Assembly: GCA_011009095.1 (NCBI GenBank) | Contig: VTPC01008692.1 | Span: 153,816-217,815, forward strand | Direction of reading: 5' to 3' | DNA: 64,000 nucleotides | DNA from: Ignelater luminosus | Lineage: Eukaryota > Arthropoda > Insecta > Coleoptera > Elateridae | Part shown: piece after piece, positions 45,401 to 55,353 of the stretch | How the letters are laid out: the number at the start of each line of letters is the position of its first letter | Numbering within the stretch: the stretch's first letter is position 1 | Position numbers and translations under genes: made by a program | The notes under the pieces: model-generated | Told to the model about the DNA's origin: nothing | The model's database searches: none | Seen by the model: the letters and a program-made list of their open reading frames with translations, nothing else

Positions 45401-48400
45401 AAGGTTAATTTAGATAAAAAAGCAGAATAGAAATTTAAAAAAAATGTTTATATAATAATTTTTACAAACATTAAATATGAGGGTTTATTTTTATTACATT
45501 AAATTTTAAAATTTAAAAACATTTCTGTTACTGTAAACAGAGGCTAGCTGCGACACTTCTTTTAAAACGACAGTAATGTTTTCAATGAAAGTATCATTTT
45601 ATTCGAGCCACACCCAGAATGCCTTATTTCTTTTCATGTAGGAAATTGTTATTTTTCTTTCGTTCATTGGATTGTATATAAATGGCAGAAATAATTTGCA
45701 TAAACATACATTGTATACATTCTGTACTTTATTTAATATGGCCGCGCTTGACATGACCAGTAGGAAAGCTTTACGTTTTACAGTGACACCTATACCATCT
45801 ATGCTGCCTTTGCCTTGGGAAGTAGCAAAGAAATTCCACTCCGTGTTTACCCCGAAGTCATTTTTCCATGAAGCACAAGTGCTGCAAATTATATTGGCTT
45901 TTGAATTGACTGCTGCTGCCATCCAAAAAATCTGGGACAGTGATTGAAACTCAGTCTTAAGTTTTTGGATAATAGCTTTTATGAATACCCATACTGAAAC
46001 TTTGTCATTGTTTAATTCGTCACTATCCATTGAACGGATTGCTCATTTTAGCTAGGCACAACAAGTAAATTGCGTTATTTAGCGATGGTTGTAGAATACC
46101 TGTTGAATCTTGTCTTGGTAAAATGTTATATAATTCTCAGAAAAGTTAACTTGTAGAATGTACTGGTTTTCCATAATACTTTGTTTTTTGCCTCAAAGTT
46201 TTGGGAATGAGTTGTCTTTATAAATGAATGGGTCTTATAATAGCCTAGCTGGCTCTGTAGCTCTTCTATGGCATCAGTAAGGGTGCCGTCACAATCAACA
46301 ACACTTGGGAACCCTCCTTCTTCATCTTTCAACTGTTTCCAAGTTACAATTAAATCAGTGTTAACATTAGGTGGAATCAATGACTCAACTTGGAGAAGTA
46401 GATGTTTCCTGCACCGAGAAACTGCCTTCCCCAACTGACTGATACGTGCCCAAGGAAGAAGTTGAGGACATTGGTGTTTCTTTATCAGTAGATTCAACAG
46501 ATAACCTTGTCTTTGCTCTATATTTTTGTCACCTCTCAGCATCCTTCCTTTTTTTCTGTTTTAACTTTGTTTTGTTTTTCTCCATATTTTCTTTTGTTTT
46601 CACTCTTCTTGCTTCATCTCTTTCTCTCTTCTTAACCAAATGCTTTTGCCATTTCTCTTCATTTTCCTTTAGTTTGTTTCAAGACTCCCTTTTTCTTTCT
46701 GCCACCGACTTTGCCATAATAACCAAAAAAAAAAAGAAAGAAAGAAAACTTAAATAACTTTGTAAAAACATATCCGTATAAAAAAAAAATACATTTATTA
46801 ATGTTTACGTGCAAAATATACATGTTATTTTGATGTAAACGAAAGAGTCACACCCGTCATAAAGGATATGTAACATCCGTTACAACGGATATGTCACATC
46901 CGATATAACGGATATGTCAGACGGCGCGTTGTTACATCCTTCATCTTAGAATAATCATTTTTATACATTCAGCGAGAGGTTAGGGAGTGGGATAACCCTA
47001 CTTTTACAAATGTTTAGCTAATTAATAAAATAACTAACTATTTATCCAAACTTTAGACTTTTTTTGTGACGGGTGTGACATAAACTATACAACTAAGTAA
47101 ACAAAGGTTGAAAATAACTTATCTTACTTTTTAATTTAAAACGATGCATTCAAAATGTTTATTAAATGCAGTACGTCCAAATCCACCAACATTCAGCTTA
47201 TTATGCTTAGAAAAAACACGTTTTGTCAACATGCAATCTTACAATTGACTATACAGCATACATCAGCTGTTGATGGCATTTAACTATCAAAAAAGGTAAT
47301 TTTTATTTATCTGAGCACTACCTTTGCATTAGAAGTCGAAAACTATTATATTTTCTAGTAACATTTAGTGAGGTAGAAACCTATTTTAAAAATAAATAAA
47401 ATTATTCTTTGTTGTCAACATTTACGTGGAATGGCCGATTAATAAATTAAAATAACCTAGAAATTAATAAAGGATGAAAGACATGTTTGTGATTAATAAG
47501 AAAGAGGTAGATATTACCACCAGGGTACATCATGCGCAGGTTTTCTATGACGTTTTTTATGGTTGCTTAGTTTACTCCTGTTACTTAACTCTCATCTCGT
47601 TCTGCCTGCTTTAAAAGAACTTATGAATGTAATTACTGAATGCAGCAACCGTATCAAAAGAAGTCATATGATAACTACTATAAATTCTGACACTTTGTAA
47701 TGTAAGAATTCATTTGAATTTCAATAATCTTTCTCTTATGGAATCAAAACCAGATTCATGTGCTATGATGATACTTAAGGCTTATTTTACATTACTATCT
47801 CTAAAAATAAATACAACAAGATTTGTGCATGTTCTTCATAATTTTTCTGTTGCGATTTATTAAAAAAAGATTTCTCATTAACATGCCTACAGGTTATAGA
47901 AAGATAGCAATTAGGTAAGCTGGTCTTATGTATTGTTATTCAAATAAAAGTTTCAGATAAGGGATGATTATAAGAAATAAACTTTGGAGTATCACGATTT
48001 TATGAAGGTTATTTGTAAGGAGATTGTAAAATATTGTAAGAAAAAGAAATATTGATTAGATTGATATCTATTTCCAACATTTCTCTTTACTTATTTAGTA
48101 ATTAGCCCCACGTTGGGCGCCAAATTATATAATGTGTCATAAGATATTTTTTGAATCTCAGTTAAATAAGTAAATAGCTATTTTAATAAAAACTTCTATG
48201 TTTTTTTTAAATATTTTTTGCTGTCATTGAAAGAAGTTGACTGATACTTAACAATCAACAATAACATTAATAAAATTGCAATACCACAAATCTGTAGCAA
48301 TGGAAATACTAAAAAGTGAGAAATGATTAATGCAAACTTTATTTCTTATAGCTTTTCTTATTATAAATCTTAGTAATTGAGATGATGATGAATTAATGAA

Positions 48401-48592
48401 AAATGGAAACTTTGTGTAAATACACCTTTAAATGTGATACTGAATGCTGTAATTTATTAAGGTCGTTTATAAATTCCATCTTCATTATAGATGGGAACAA
48501 TGCAGTCTCTCAATGCATCGACCACCCATTCCCTGGCGGGATCTCGGCCGACGACGCCCCACAGCACGGTGTCAACGATGCCGGTGAATTAG
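42476..48592 (+). CDS. Four-span membrane protein, pasiflora/tetraspan-like, 5 coding exons
   Basis: Exons 42476-42679, 42739-42868, 42923-43017, 43078-43314 and 48491-48592 join in phase into 255 residues plus stop. The cytosolic N-tail (1-56) is basic and Ser-rich. Four hydrophobic spans lie near 58-82, 114-141, 152-173 and 181-208. The C-tail contains GSRPTTPHSTVSTMP. This layout matches insect tetraspan proteins of the pasiflora type, which work in septate junctions of epithelia and glia; that name is from recollection and not proven. A splice acceptor at 42467 just before the ATG suggests an untranslated 5' exon upstream. The last exon lies behind a 5.2-kb intron filled with transposon debris, and is supported by matching phase 0 and an in-frame stop. 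Confidence 0.8.
44476..44645. mobile_element. Foldback MITE
   Basis: The left arm reads tgtaccctggtagta ... tttcttattaattacaaacc. The right arm, inverted, reads tgtacaccttgta ... tttcttatcaattacaaacc. A third related arm, inverted, occurs at about 47479-47537 on the far side of the pseudogene. No coding capacity. Confidence 0.65.
45599..46717 (-). pseudogene. Decayed repeat-encoded protein with DGIGGTVKR-type motif
   Basis: The minus strand starts MAKSVAERKRES (46717) and has a very basic, Lys/Arg-rich N-terminal part with KYRAKTRLS. A Ser/Thr stretch follows, then SENYITFYQDKIQ and DKVSVWVFIKAIIQKL. The core NTEWNFFATSQGKGSIDGIG is followed by VTVKR. I recognise this core from large, multi-copy arthropod proteins whose typical form is WNFFATSHGK..DGIGGTVKR; their biochemical function is unknown to me. 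Several stops and frameshifts separate the pieces, so it is non-functional. Plus-strand frames across it are its shadow. Confidence 0.7.
46850..47079. repeat. 13-bp inverted repeat pair and ggatatgt/acatccg cluster
   Basis: gtcacacccgtca (about 46850) and its exact complement tgacgggtgtgac (about 47067) bracket a run of alternating ggatatgt[a/c]acatccg words at about 46865-46920. A similar tgatgggtgtaac sits at about 45338 on the other side of the pseudogene, so these may be remains of transposon ends. Confidence 0.6.
48105..48122 (-). mobile_element. LTR-element primer binding site relic (tRNA-Lys)
   Basis: The minus strand reads TGGCGCCCAACGTGGGGC, a perfect 18-base complement of the tRNA-Lys(CTT) 3' end including CCA. 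It marks a former LTR/internal border; no gag or pol is recognisable beside it. Confidence 0.6.
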
Positions 48593-49974
48593 ATACAATC
48601 ACTGAGTTAAGTGTGCCAGGGCCTTCACGTTCGATATCATTTTTTACTGATACTGATTTCAGTACCACAACAAGAGATAGTACTATTTCTACTTTACCAA
48701 TTGAATAGTTTTAAGTTTTAGTTTTTAAACTAGTACATAACATCGAATCTCGAGTATAATCTGATTTTGAATTTAGTACCTACCTATCTTTTTAATTTTT
48801 AAGACAGTATTGATACGTATAAATCTTTTGAATTTGCACATTTAATGACACAATACACCAATTTGTAATGTAAAATAAATCACTTTTGACTATTGCTTAA
48901 AAGAACTGAGCTTGTTAGCAGATGTTTTGGTGATTCTGTAGGCATGACACATTTAATAGGTAATAATAAGCAATTAATTGGGTGTGTTATATTTGAAATT
49001 CGTATATAAATGTTCTTGAAAGATTTTAAAGTGATTGTTCATGTTATGGGACACTAAAAAATGTTTTATCATTGTTCTAAACACTATCATGCAAGAAAAT
49101 TAGTTTTTAGTTAATTAGTTCTAAGCAGAAAAATTGAATTTATTGTTATTATTATTGTATATGTTGTATTACTTTAAATAAGTTCAGTTTAGCAAGTATT
49201 CTCTATTTACAAAGAAAGTATATTATCCGTCCATTTTAAAGTGATTTCTTTATTATTTTATATGTATTTTGCAAATGCACATAGTGTGAATGTATTTTTT
49301 ACATTTTAATAAACATTTTTATAATTACTATTGTTCTTTTTTTCTCTGTTTAATTACAACTTACAATAAGTTTAAATCAGAGCTGGGCAGTATTGCATTC
49401 TTCGGTAATTCAATTACTAATGCCAATGCTTTTCCAGTAATGGTAATATTAATGCATTACTTTGTGACATAACCTTTTGTCACAGTTAAAATAGGCTCTA
49501 ATAAACTAGGACTGTTTTGTCTTAGGCCGGCAACTCAGTTAGTGGACCTTGAGGCAGGTCAGGAGAAGTTGTACTCACAATAAAAGTCTGATATACTAAT
49601 TAAATCTGTATTTATTAAACCACCAACCTGTTCACTAAGGAAAAACCAATTATATGCATAACAATCCCAAATATTTACAGGGACAGCAATACGACCCCAT
49701 ATATTGTAATAATAAAGACAAACAATTTTTTATACACCGCACACAAATTCTTAAACTAACAACAATTAAAAATGACATAAAAATATATATCTCAAAAAAA
49801 TAAATATGGACATCTACAACTACAAGGATAATTTTACTGCCACCCCTGTACAAACTTCTACCAATTAGGCGCCATCAAAACAATTAATTAAATGGGCAAC
49901 ATTTAAATTCGTAAAAGAATCAAATTTACAAAAATGATAAAATTTAAATGGTATAATAGTAGTTTACGTAACTA
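48593..49974. other. 3' flank of the tetraspan gene
   Basis: 3' UTR then intergenic DNA. The cagagctgggcagtattgca segment at 49379 resembles a hAT-type end; no partner was found. Confidence 0.35.
48874..48879 (+). promoter_or_regulatory. Candidate polyadenylation signal of the tetraspan gene
   Basis: An AATAAA hexamer about 280 bases after the stop codon at 48590-48592; a plausible 3' UTR length, otherwise unproven. Confidence 0.35.
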
Positions 49975-50074
49975 GTCAGGAAAGCGATACTTTACTGGAC
50001 GAGCAGACAGTTTCCAAGACTCGCCTTCGGCTCATCTTGGAAGTCTGCAAGTCCAGTAAAGAGGCTTTACTGAC
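49975..50074. mobile_element. 100-bp foldback element
   Basis: gtcaggaaagcgatacttta at the left pairs with the inverted right end gtcagtaaagcctctttact. The inner part (ttccaaga ... tcttggaa) also folds, so nearly the whole unit is a hairpin. A half-copy (gtcaggaaagtactttac) is at 51320-51337, next to a 14-bp palindrome ccgtactagtacgg (51337-51350). Confidence 0.7.
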
Positions 50075-50377
50075 ATGTTATGTACAATATTTTTTCTAAC
50101 ACCAGTTTTTATCGATGCCGTAATCACATACAGGGTGGTGTATGGTACAGACATTGTACTTATAGGTATACCAAATTATGCTTTTATTATCTTCCCAGTT
50201 GATTTTACAGCAAATATGTAACAGTGTCCAGGATGGTAATAAATTTATTTATAACTGAGATTTTCTAATAGTTGGTTTATTTATGCATTCTTAATAAATT
50301 ACATTTTATTATTAATTTTTAAATTTAAGCTCCTGTACTTTAAATATTACCATAACTGGCAAATTTTAAGAATGGAA

Positions 50378-50450
50378 TAATGTGGCCATGTGGATGCAGC
50401 GTCTGACTTCTAATCTAGAGGTCCTGCGTTCGATCCTCGCTGTCGGACAC
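50378..50450 (+). repeat. tRNA-Arg(TCT)-like relic or SINE head
   Basis: gcgtctgacttctaatc carries an anticodon loop cttctaa (TCT, Arg), and gttcgatcc matches the T-loop consensus. Anticodon and T stems have mismatches, so this is a tRNA-derived relic rather than a working tRNA. Confidence 0.45.
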
Positions 50451-50582
50451 CTTGTGACATTTTTAGTTCTTTCTTTAAATTTTATATAACGTTTTTTTAT
50501 AAGTAAAATTACTCTAGTTAATTATTACAAAAAGATGTCAAATAAAAATTAAAAAAAATTGAAAAAAATTAGTAGCCAGCAG

Positions 50583-50860
50583 TAGCGTACCTTTATATTG
50601 TTTTATTAAATGTCATTTTTCTAATGGGAGAGTGTGGACAGACTTGTCAAACAAGAGAGACAAAAACATACGTTAGCTCTCTACGCGCACCGTGGGTGTA
50701 AAGGAAAGAAAAAAATTTTAACAGTAAATTCGTATTCTATCCTTTACACTCGCCGTGCGAGTAGAGAGCTAACGTATATTTTTGTCTCTCTTTTTAGACA
50801 AGTGTGTCCACACTCTACCCATTAAAAAATGACATTTTATAAAACAATATCAAGGCACAC
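50583..50860. mobile_element. 278-bp MITE made of about 125-bp inverted arms
   Basis: Long inverted arms run from each end almost to the middle (matching blocks include agagtgtggaca, acgttagctctcta and gtgtaaagga). Exact 10-bp direct repeats TAGCCAGCAG flank it at 50573-50582 and 50861-50870. A 9-10-bp duplication with long arms suggests a Mutator-like origin. Confidence 0.85.
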
Positions 50861-50863
50861 TAG

Positions 50864-50930
50864 CCAGCAGCAGGAGTTGAACCTGGATCTCTTGATTAGA
50901 AGTCAATATCTGTAACCAAACAACCAAATT
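50864..50930 (-). repeat. Second tRNA-Arg(TCT)-like relic, opposite strand
   Basis: The minus strand has ggttacagatattgac, the anticodon loop cttctaa between mostly paired stem arms, and ccaggttcaactcctg as T-arm with four of five pairs. Acceptor stem pairing is not convincing. The MITE at 50583-50860 abuts its 3' end. Confidence 0.45.
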
Positions 50931-51350
50931 CTTCATTTGTTGAAACTGTCGAATTTCAGTATTTGCATGGCAGCACTTTGTAAACATGTTTTGTATTTAC
51001 ATATTTGATGTAAAAAACTTGAAGCAATATAAAAGAAGTCACAAATAATTAAAAGCCGTTTAAATTTTTTCGCAAAAATCAGGTTGTCTGTATCTATATC
51101 TACGTATCCAAGGCGACAAAAACAAAATTGTAAATGTAAAGAAATACACGCTCTGATCTGTTTGCGTTGGTTTTGCGTAATTGTGTAATTATGGTAATTA
51201 TTCGCAATTTTGGTTTTGTATTTCTTAAAAATGCGTGAAAGTGGTAGTGCAAGAGTTTTCATGTACACCTCCAGAAGAAGCATAAATGTTTTCTTGAGCT
51301 TTGTAGTTATTTCTTTCGAGTCAGGAAAGTACTTTACCGTACTAGTACGG

Positions 51351-52307
51351 TGTTAGAAAAATAAATTTATTGAATAGCAAGAAACTAACAAACCCGGGAA
51401 AATTTATCACAAATATGCACTCGTATATGAAATTTCTATAGTAAAAATAGACGGATAACCTCGTGTAAAATTCGAATTTTAATAAAAGTTTTACAATTAA
51501 CTTTAACAAAAAAAAACTATTAAACTGACTAACCAATTACTTTAATTGACCAGAAAAAAATTTGCCTTAAGAAGTCTAAATTTGATAACAATTTAAAAAA
51601 TTACAATTAATCTTACCAATTAGTCTCCGTTGATCCTTCCACAGCTGTGTAAGGGGCGGAGAAGATGCAAGCTGAAAAAGAAACTTAGCTCAAAAAAAGC
51701 TATCAAAGCATTACTTCTTAAGTGGAAACAACTTTAAACTAGAACACCAAGGTCGCCCTGAAGAGCTTCCCAGAATTTTAAGCAAATAAAAAAACCCACG
51801 AGATTATGTCGCGATTTAAACCAACCCTGAACCTTAAGTTAAAGTATTTAATTTGATCACTATTATTTTCCTAATTGCCCTAAATTAACAATTGACATTG
51901 AGATTTTGGTGGTTTTTCTTCTAAGATATTTTAATATATTTATTCTTAATCTTCCAAATGAGAACGCCAGGGGTTGACCGACCAACTGGACTGCCGAATT
52001 ATTTCAGGATCCCAGTATGTGGTGGGTACCCTCTAGAAGACTCCATACGCCAATAAATTAAAAAAAATCCAGTAATCGGAACAAGTTAGCTTCTTTCTAG
52101 GAGACACCGGTACACGGCGATTAATTTCGCTCATTTAGGAAGACAAAGTTATTAATCACTGCATTATGGTATGGAATCTAATAGAAACACACTCTATTAA
52201 AAAAAATGCAAAATCTACCTTTTATGACTTTCATTACTCAAAATTTTAAGAGATACTTAACCTTAACATTCACCAAAAATAAAAAATTATGTTTTATTAA
52301 GTACAGT
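51351..52307. other. No recognised feature
   Basis: AT-rich noncoding DNA with short frames only. Confidence 0.35.
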
Positions 52308-52590
52308 TCACGAAAGAACATATAAATAAATAAATAAATGGATTATCTTTATCATTTTATAAGTCTTCTCTTTCTCCTCGTCATCGTCAGAGTCTTCTAC
52401 AGAGTGTGCTGCTTCGTCAGGGATCCGAAAGAGAGATCTGACCTCTTCTGACAAACTCCACATTTTCTTTTTGGTAGCGTTCGAAGGCTGGTAATTAGAG
52501 AATCTGAAGATATCAAAAGCAAATGCAAAAGATTTTGATAGCACTGAATATAACTGTTCGTAATCAAGTATATACTTGTGAGCGACATTC
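52308..52590 (-). pseudogene. C-terminal fragment of a repeat-encoded protein family
   Basis: Minus-strand frames give LLLISSDSLITSLRTLPKR and, in another frame, LSEEVRSLFRIPDEAAHS followed by an acidic Asp/Glu tail. The LLxSSDxxITSLR piece matches the C-terminal part of the same multi-copy arthropod protein family seen at 57722-58800. Only a fragment remains. Confidence 0.5.
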
Positions 52591-53142
52591 AACAAATCAA
52601 GACAGATGAAATTATTGGTAAAACTAAGTGAAGATTTTAGTCCAGTCAATGCGGATCGGGACCTTTCGCCGCGCATCTTTCGCCGCGAGTCATTCGCCGC
52701 GGAGACGTTTGCCGCAGACCCCGTTTCGCCGCGAGTCATTCACCGCAGGGACAGTTCGCCGCAAATAAGTTCCAACGTATTTACTTTGAGATATTTATCT
52801 GAACTAATGTAATTTGTCACATAATGGTAATAATTAATGTGAAATTTATAAAAGTAAGCCGACAGTGTGCTTATTTTTCTTTTGATCGGTAAAGCCCTTT
52901 TAAAAATTTTTACCTAAGTAGCAAACAAACTTCTGAATTAAAAATGTATTTAAAAGTAAAGTACATTTTCTTAAAATTCTTTCCGTTCTTGGGAACAAAT
53001 CTTAGAAAGGGAGCACAAGTTCTAATAAGTGGACACAATCATATGGCGTATAAACAGCTGATATTTCCAATAGCCTTTCCCGTAAAGATTAGTACAAAAC
53101 TTTATTATACTTTACGTCTCTATTTAACCCATTACGGCCATT

Positions 53143-53478
53143 GATGCGAAAACGCAACATTAAAGTAATCATTTTTTCATCAAGTACAATAAAACAATAT
53201 CAGATTTATTTAAGTATCTGCTATAAGGTGATGTTTTGTAGTGTGTAAATATATTTTTCTCATTTCAAAAAATTATTATTCTTTTGTTAAAATTTGCATA
53301 CGAATTTGATCAACTTCTCTAGTTAAGAGGTCTTCCTACAATTTCTCATAACATTATAATATTGAAAAACCTAAATATTTTGTAATGTTATATTGACATG
53401 TTCTAACAGAAAAAAAAATTAAAAAAATATTTTTCCTGTAATTTTAGTGTTCAGAAAATAATGTTGCGTTATCGCATC
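53143..53478. repeat. 19-bp inverted repeat pair inside the GC-ended element
   Basis: gatgcgaaaacgcaacatt at 53143-53161 and the complement of gatgcgataacgcaacatt at 53460-53478 match in 18 of 19 positions; possibly another small nested insertion. Confidence 0.5.
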
Positions 53479-54084
53479 GACGCAACGGCGTGATTCATTG
53501 TCCACTCCACTGGGGTAAATATAATATAGTTAGACCGATAAAGGGGCTGCAAGTTCTGCAGATTTGTTTGGTTTGGCTGTAAATAACAGACTTTTAGCAG
53601 AATAATAGGAAGCAAGAAATATTTTAAAATTTTTTAACGTACCTACTACAAATAACACCATAAAATAATTTAAGTTTTAAGGGTTCGAATAGGATATAGT
53701 GAAAATTCCACAGATGTGGAACGAATGCGACTTCCGTTATACTTTATGACTTCAAGAATGCAATTTTTAAGTTACCGACAAAATGCAATAAAAAAAGAAT
53801 GCCGACAAATTATACAGTAGACATACAAATTCCAATAAATAAACGTGACCACACATAATAAAGATGTTGAAAAGCGTTAAAAGTGAATCCGAAACCGGCA
53901 GTAAAAATTTTGCTTATTCAGCTTATTGTCTGATTGATATTGCATTATCTCTCCCAAAATCACATATTTGCAACAGGAACTATATGAGACAACCGCATTC
54001 AAAATTGTAGTCTGGAATCTAAAGAAATTATTATTATTTCAAATAGACATTAACAATAAATTATAGAACATTATTAGCAATATA

Positions 54085-55353
54085 CGAGGGCGGTTCAGTA
54101 AGTACCCGTGTTTGACGACAGAAGGCGTTCCTGAGGGAAGTTGGTGTTATCATCGTGTGCTGCCATCTATCAAACGACGGTATAACAAATTGCAGACTGA
54201 TTGATAGATTAGTTTGGATTTGACAGCCATTTGAGTAAGACGTGTTTCGTGATTTTAGCTAAGATGGAAAAAGAGCAGTATCGTTCGGTAATTCGCTTTC
54301 TGTTTTTGGATGGGAAAAAATGCGAGGAGATAAAAGCAAAGTTGGATGGTGTTAATGGGGACACTTCGCCACCTATGACCACAGTTAGATATTGGTTCAA
54401 CGAATTTAAACGTGGGCGAACATCCGTTTTTGATGAGGAGCGACCAGGACGCCCGGCAGACGTGATTACCGCAGAAATCATTCAAAAAGTCCACGACATG
54501 ATTCTCGCTGATCGACGAACGAAAGTGCGTGAAGTAACAGAGGCCGTAGGTGTGTCGACCGGAACGGCAATTAATATTTTACATGATAAGTTGGCGATGA
54601 AAAAATTGCTAACGGTGGACAACAAGCGGATGCGGCTGTTAACTTCAAAGCAGTGTTTGGAGCAATTTAAGCGAAATCCGAAGGAGTTTTTGCGTCGAGT
54701 TGTCACCGTTGATGAAACCTGGATTCATCATTACACACCAGAAACTAAGCAACAATCAAAACAATGGATTTCTCCCGGTGAATCTGCTCCAAAGAAGGCG
54801 AAGATGGTTCCATCGGCCGGAAAGGTCATTGCGACGATTTTTTGGGATGCGAACGGCGTCATCCTCATGGATTTTTTAGAAAAAGGAAGAACGATCACTG
54901 GACAATACTACAGTGAGTTATTAGACAGCTTCGACAAAAAATTGAAGGAGACACGGCCGCATTTGGCGAAAAAGAAGGTGCTGTTTCACCACGATAACGC
55001 ACCAGCACATTCATCCGGAGTTGTCGCCGCCAAACTGCATGAATTGCGTTATAAATTGCTGCCGCACCCCCCGTATTCACCCGATCTGGCTCCCTGCAAC
55101 TTTTTCTTGTTTCCTAACATAATGAAATGGCTCGCGGGAAAAAAATTTAGCTCAAACGAGGAAGTCATCGCCGAGATAGAGGCGTATTTTGGAGAGTTCG
55201 ACAAATCTTATTTTTTGGAGAGGTTAAAAAATGGCAGGAACGTTGGGAGAAGTGTATATTTCTAAAAGGAGACTATGTTGAAAAATAAAAAAAAAATTTT
55301 AGAAAGAAATTGTGTCTTCATTTCTAACACGGGTACTTATTGAACCGCCCTCG
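54085..55353 (+). mobile_element. mariner transposon, 1269 bp
   Basis: Inverted terminal repeats of about 29 bp: left cgagggcggttcagtaagta, right inverted cgagggcggttcaataagta, then cccgtgtt. TA lies at both borders (54083-54084 and 55354-55355), the standard mariner duplication. Length is typical of a full mariner. It sits inside the GC-ended element. Confidence 0.95.
54264..55265 (+). pseudogene. mariner transposase, nearly full length but damaged
   Basis: Cut-and-paste transposase acting at TA sites. I chose the ATG at 54264 (MEKEQYRSVIRFLF); an upstream ATG at 54231 is in frame but not family-like. Helix-turn-helix DNA-binding part first, then the catalytic domain: VDETWIHHYTPE (first Asp, 54711), FHHDNAPAH (second Asp, 54993) and YSPDLAPCNFFLFP. 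Mariners have Asp where this copy has Asn (55098-55100), so the D-D-D triad is broken. After MKKL (54608) the conserved WVP-containing linker motif is absent in frame, by about eight residues compared with relatives I know. Near 55228 one A is missing from an A run, shifting the last 20 or so codons; the usual ending is readable in the next frame. Confidence 0.93.

Larger units (their letters stand above)
43315..48490 (+). other. Last intron of the tetraspan gene, transposon-filled
   Basis: Bounded by donor gtaagt and acceptor ttcattatag. It holds a foldback element (44476-44645), a decayed repeat-encoded pseudogene (45599-46717), a cluster of ggatatgt/acatccg words and an LTR-element primer site (48105-48122). 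Confidence 0.8.

Noticed and set aside
45672-45947. Plus-strand 91-codon frame
   Set aside because: Antisense of the DGIGG-type pseudogene, whose motifs read on the minus strand.
46446-46757. Plus-strand 103-codon Phe/Ser-rich frame
   Set aside because: Antisense of the Lys/Arg-rich N-terminus of the same pseudogene.
46854-46920. Repeated ggatatgt/acatccg words as a CRISPR-like array
   Set aside because: Units are too short and irregular, have no spacers, and the genome is animal.
50378-50450. Functional tRNA-Arg gene
   Set aside because: Anticodon and T-stem mismatches and no convincing acceptor stem.
52606-52812. GC-rich 68-codon frame with Arg/Ala/Phe repeats
   Set aside because: It is a translation of the ttcgccgc repeat array at the end of the GC-ended element.
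54209-54706. Minus-strand frames of 74-90 codons
   Set aside because: Shadows of the mariner transposase.
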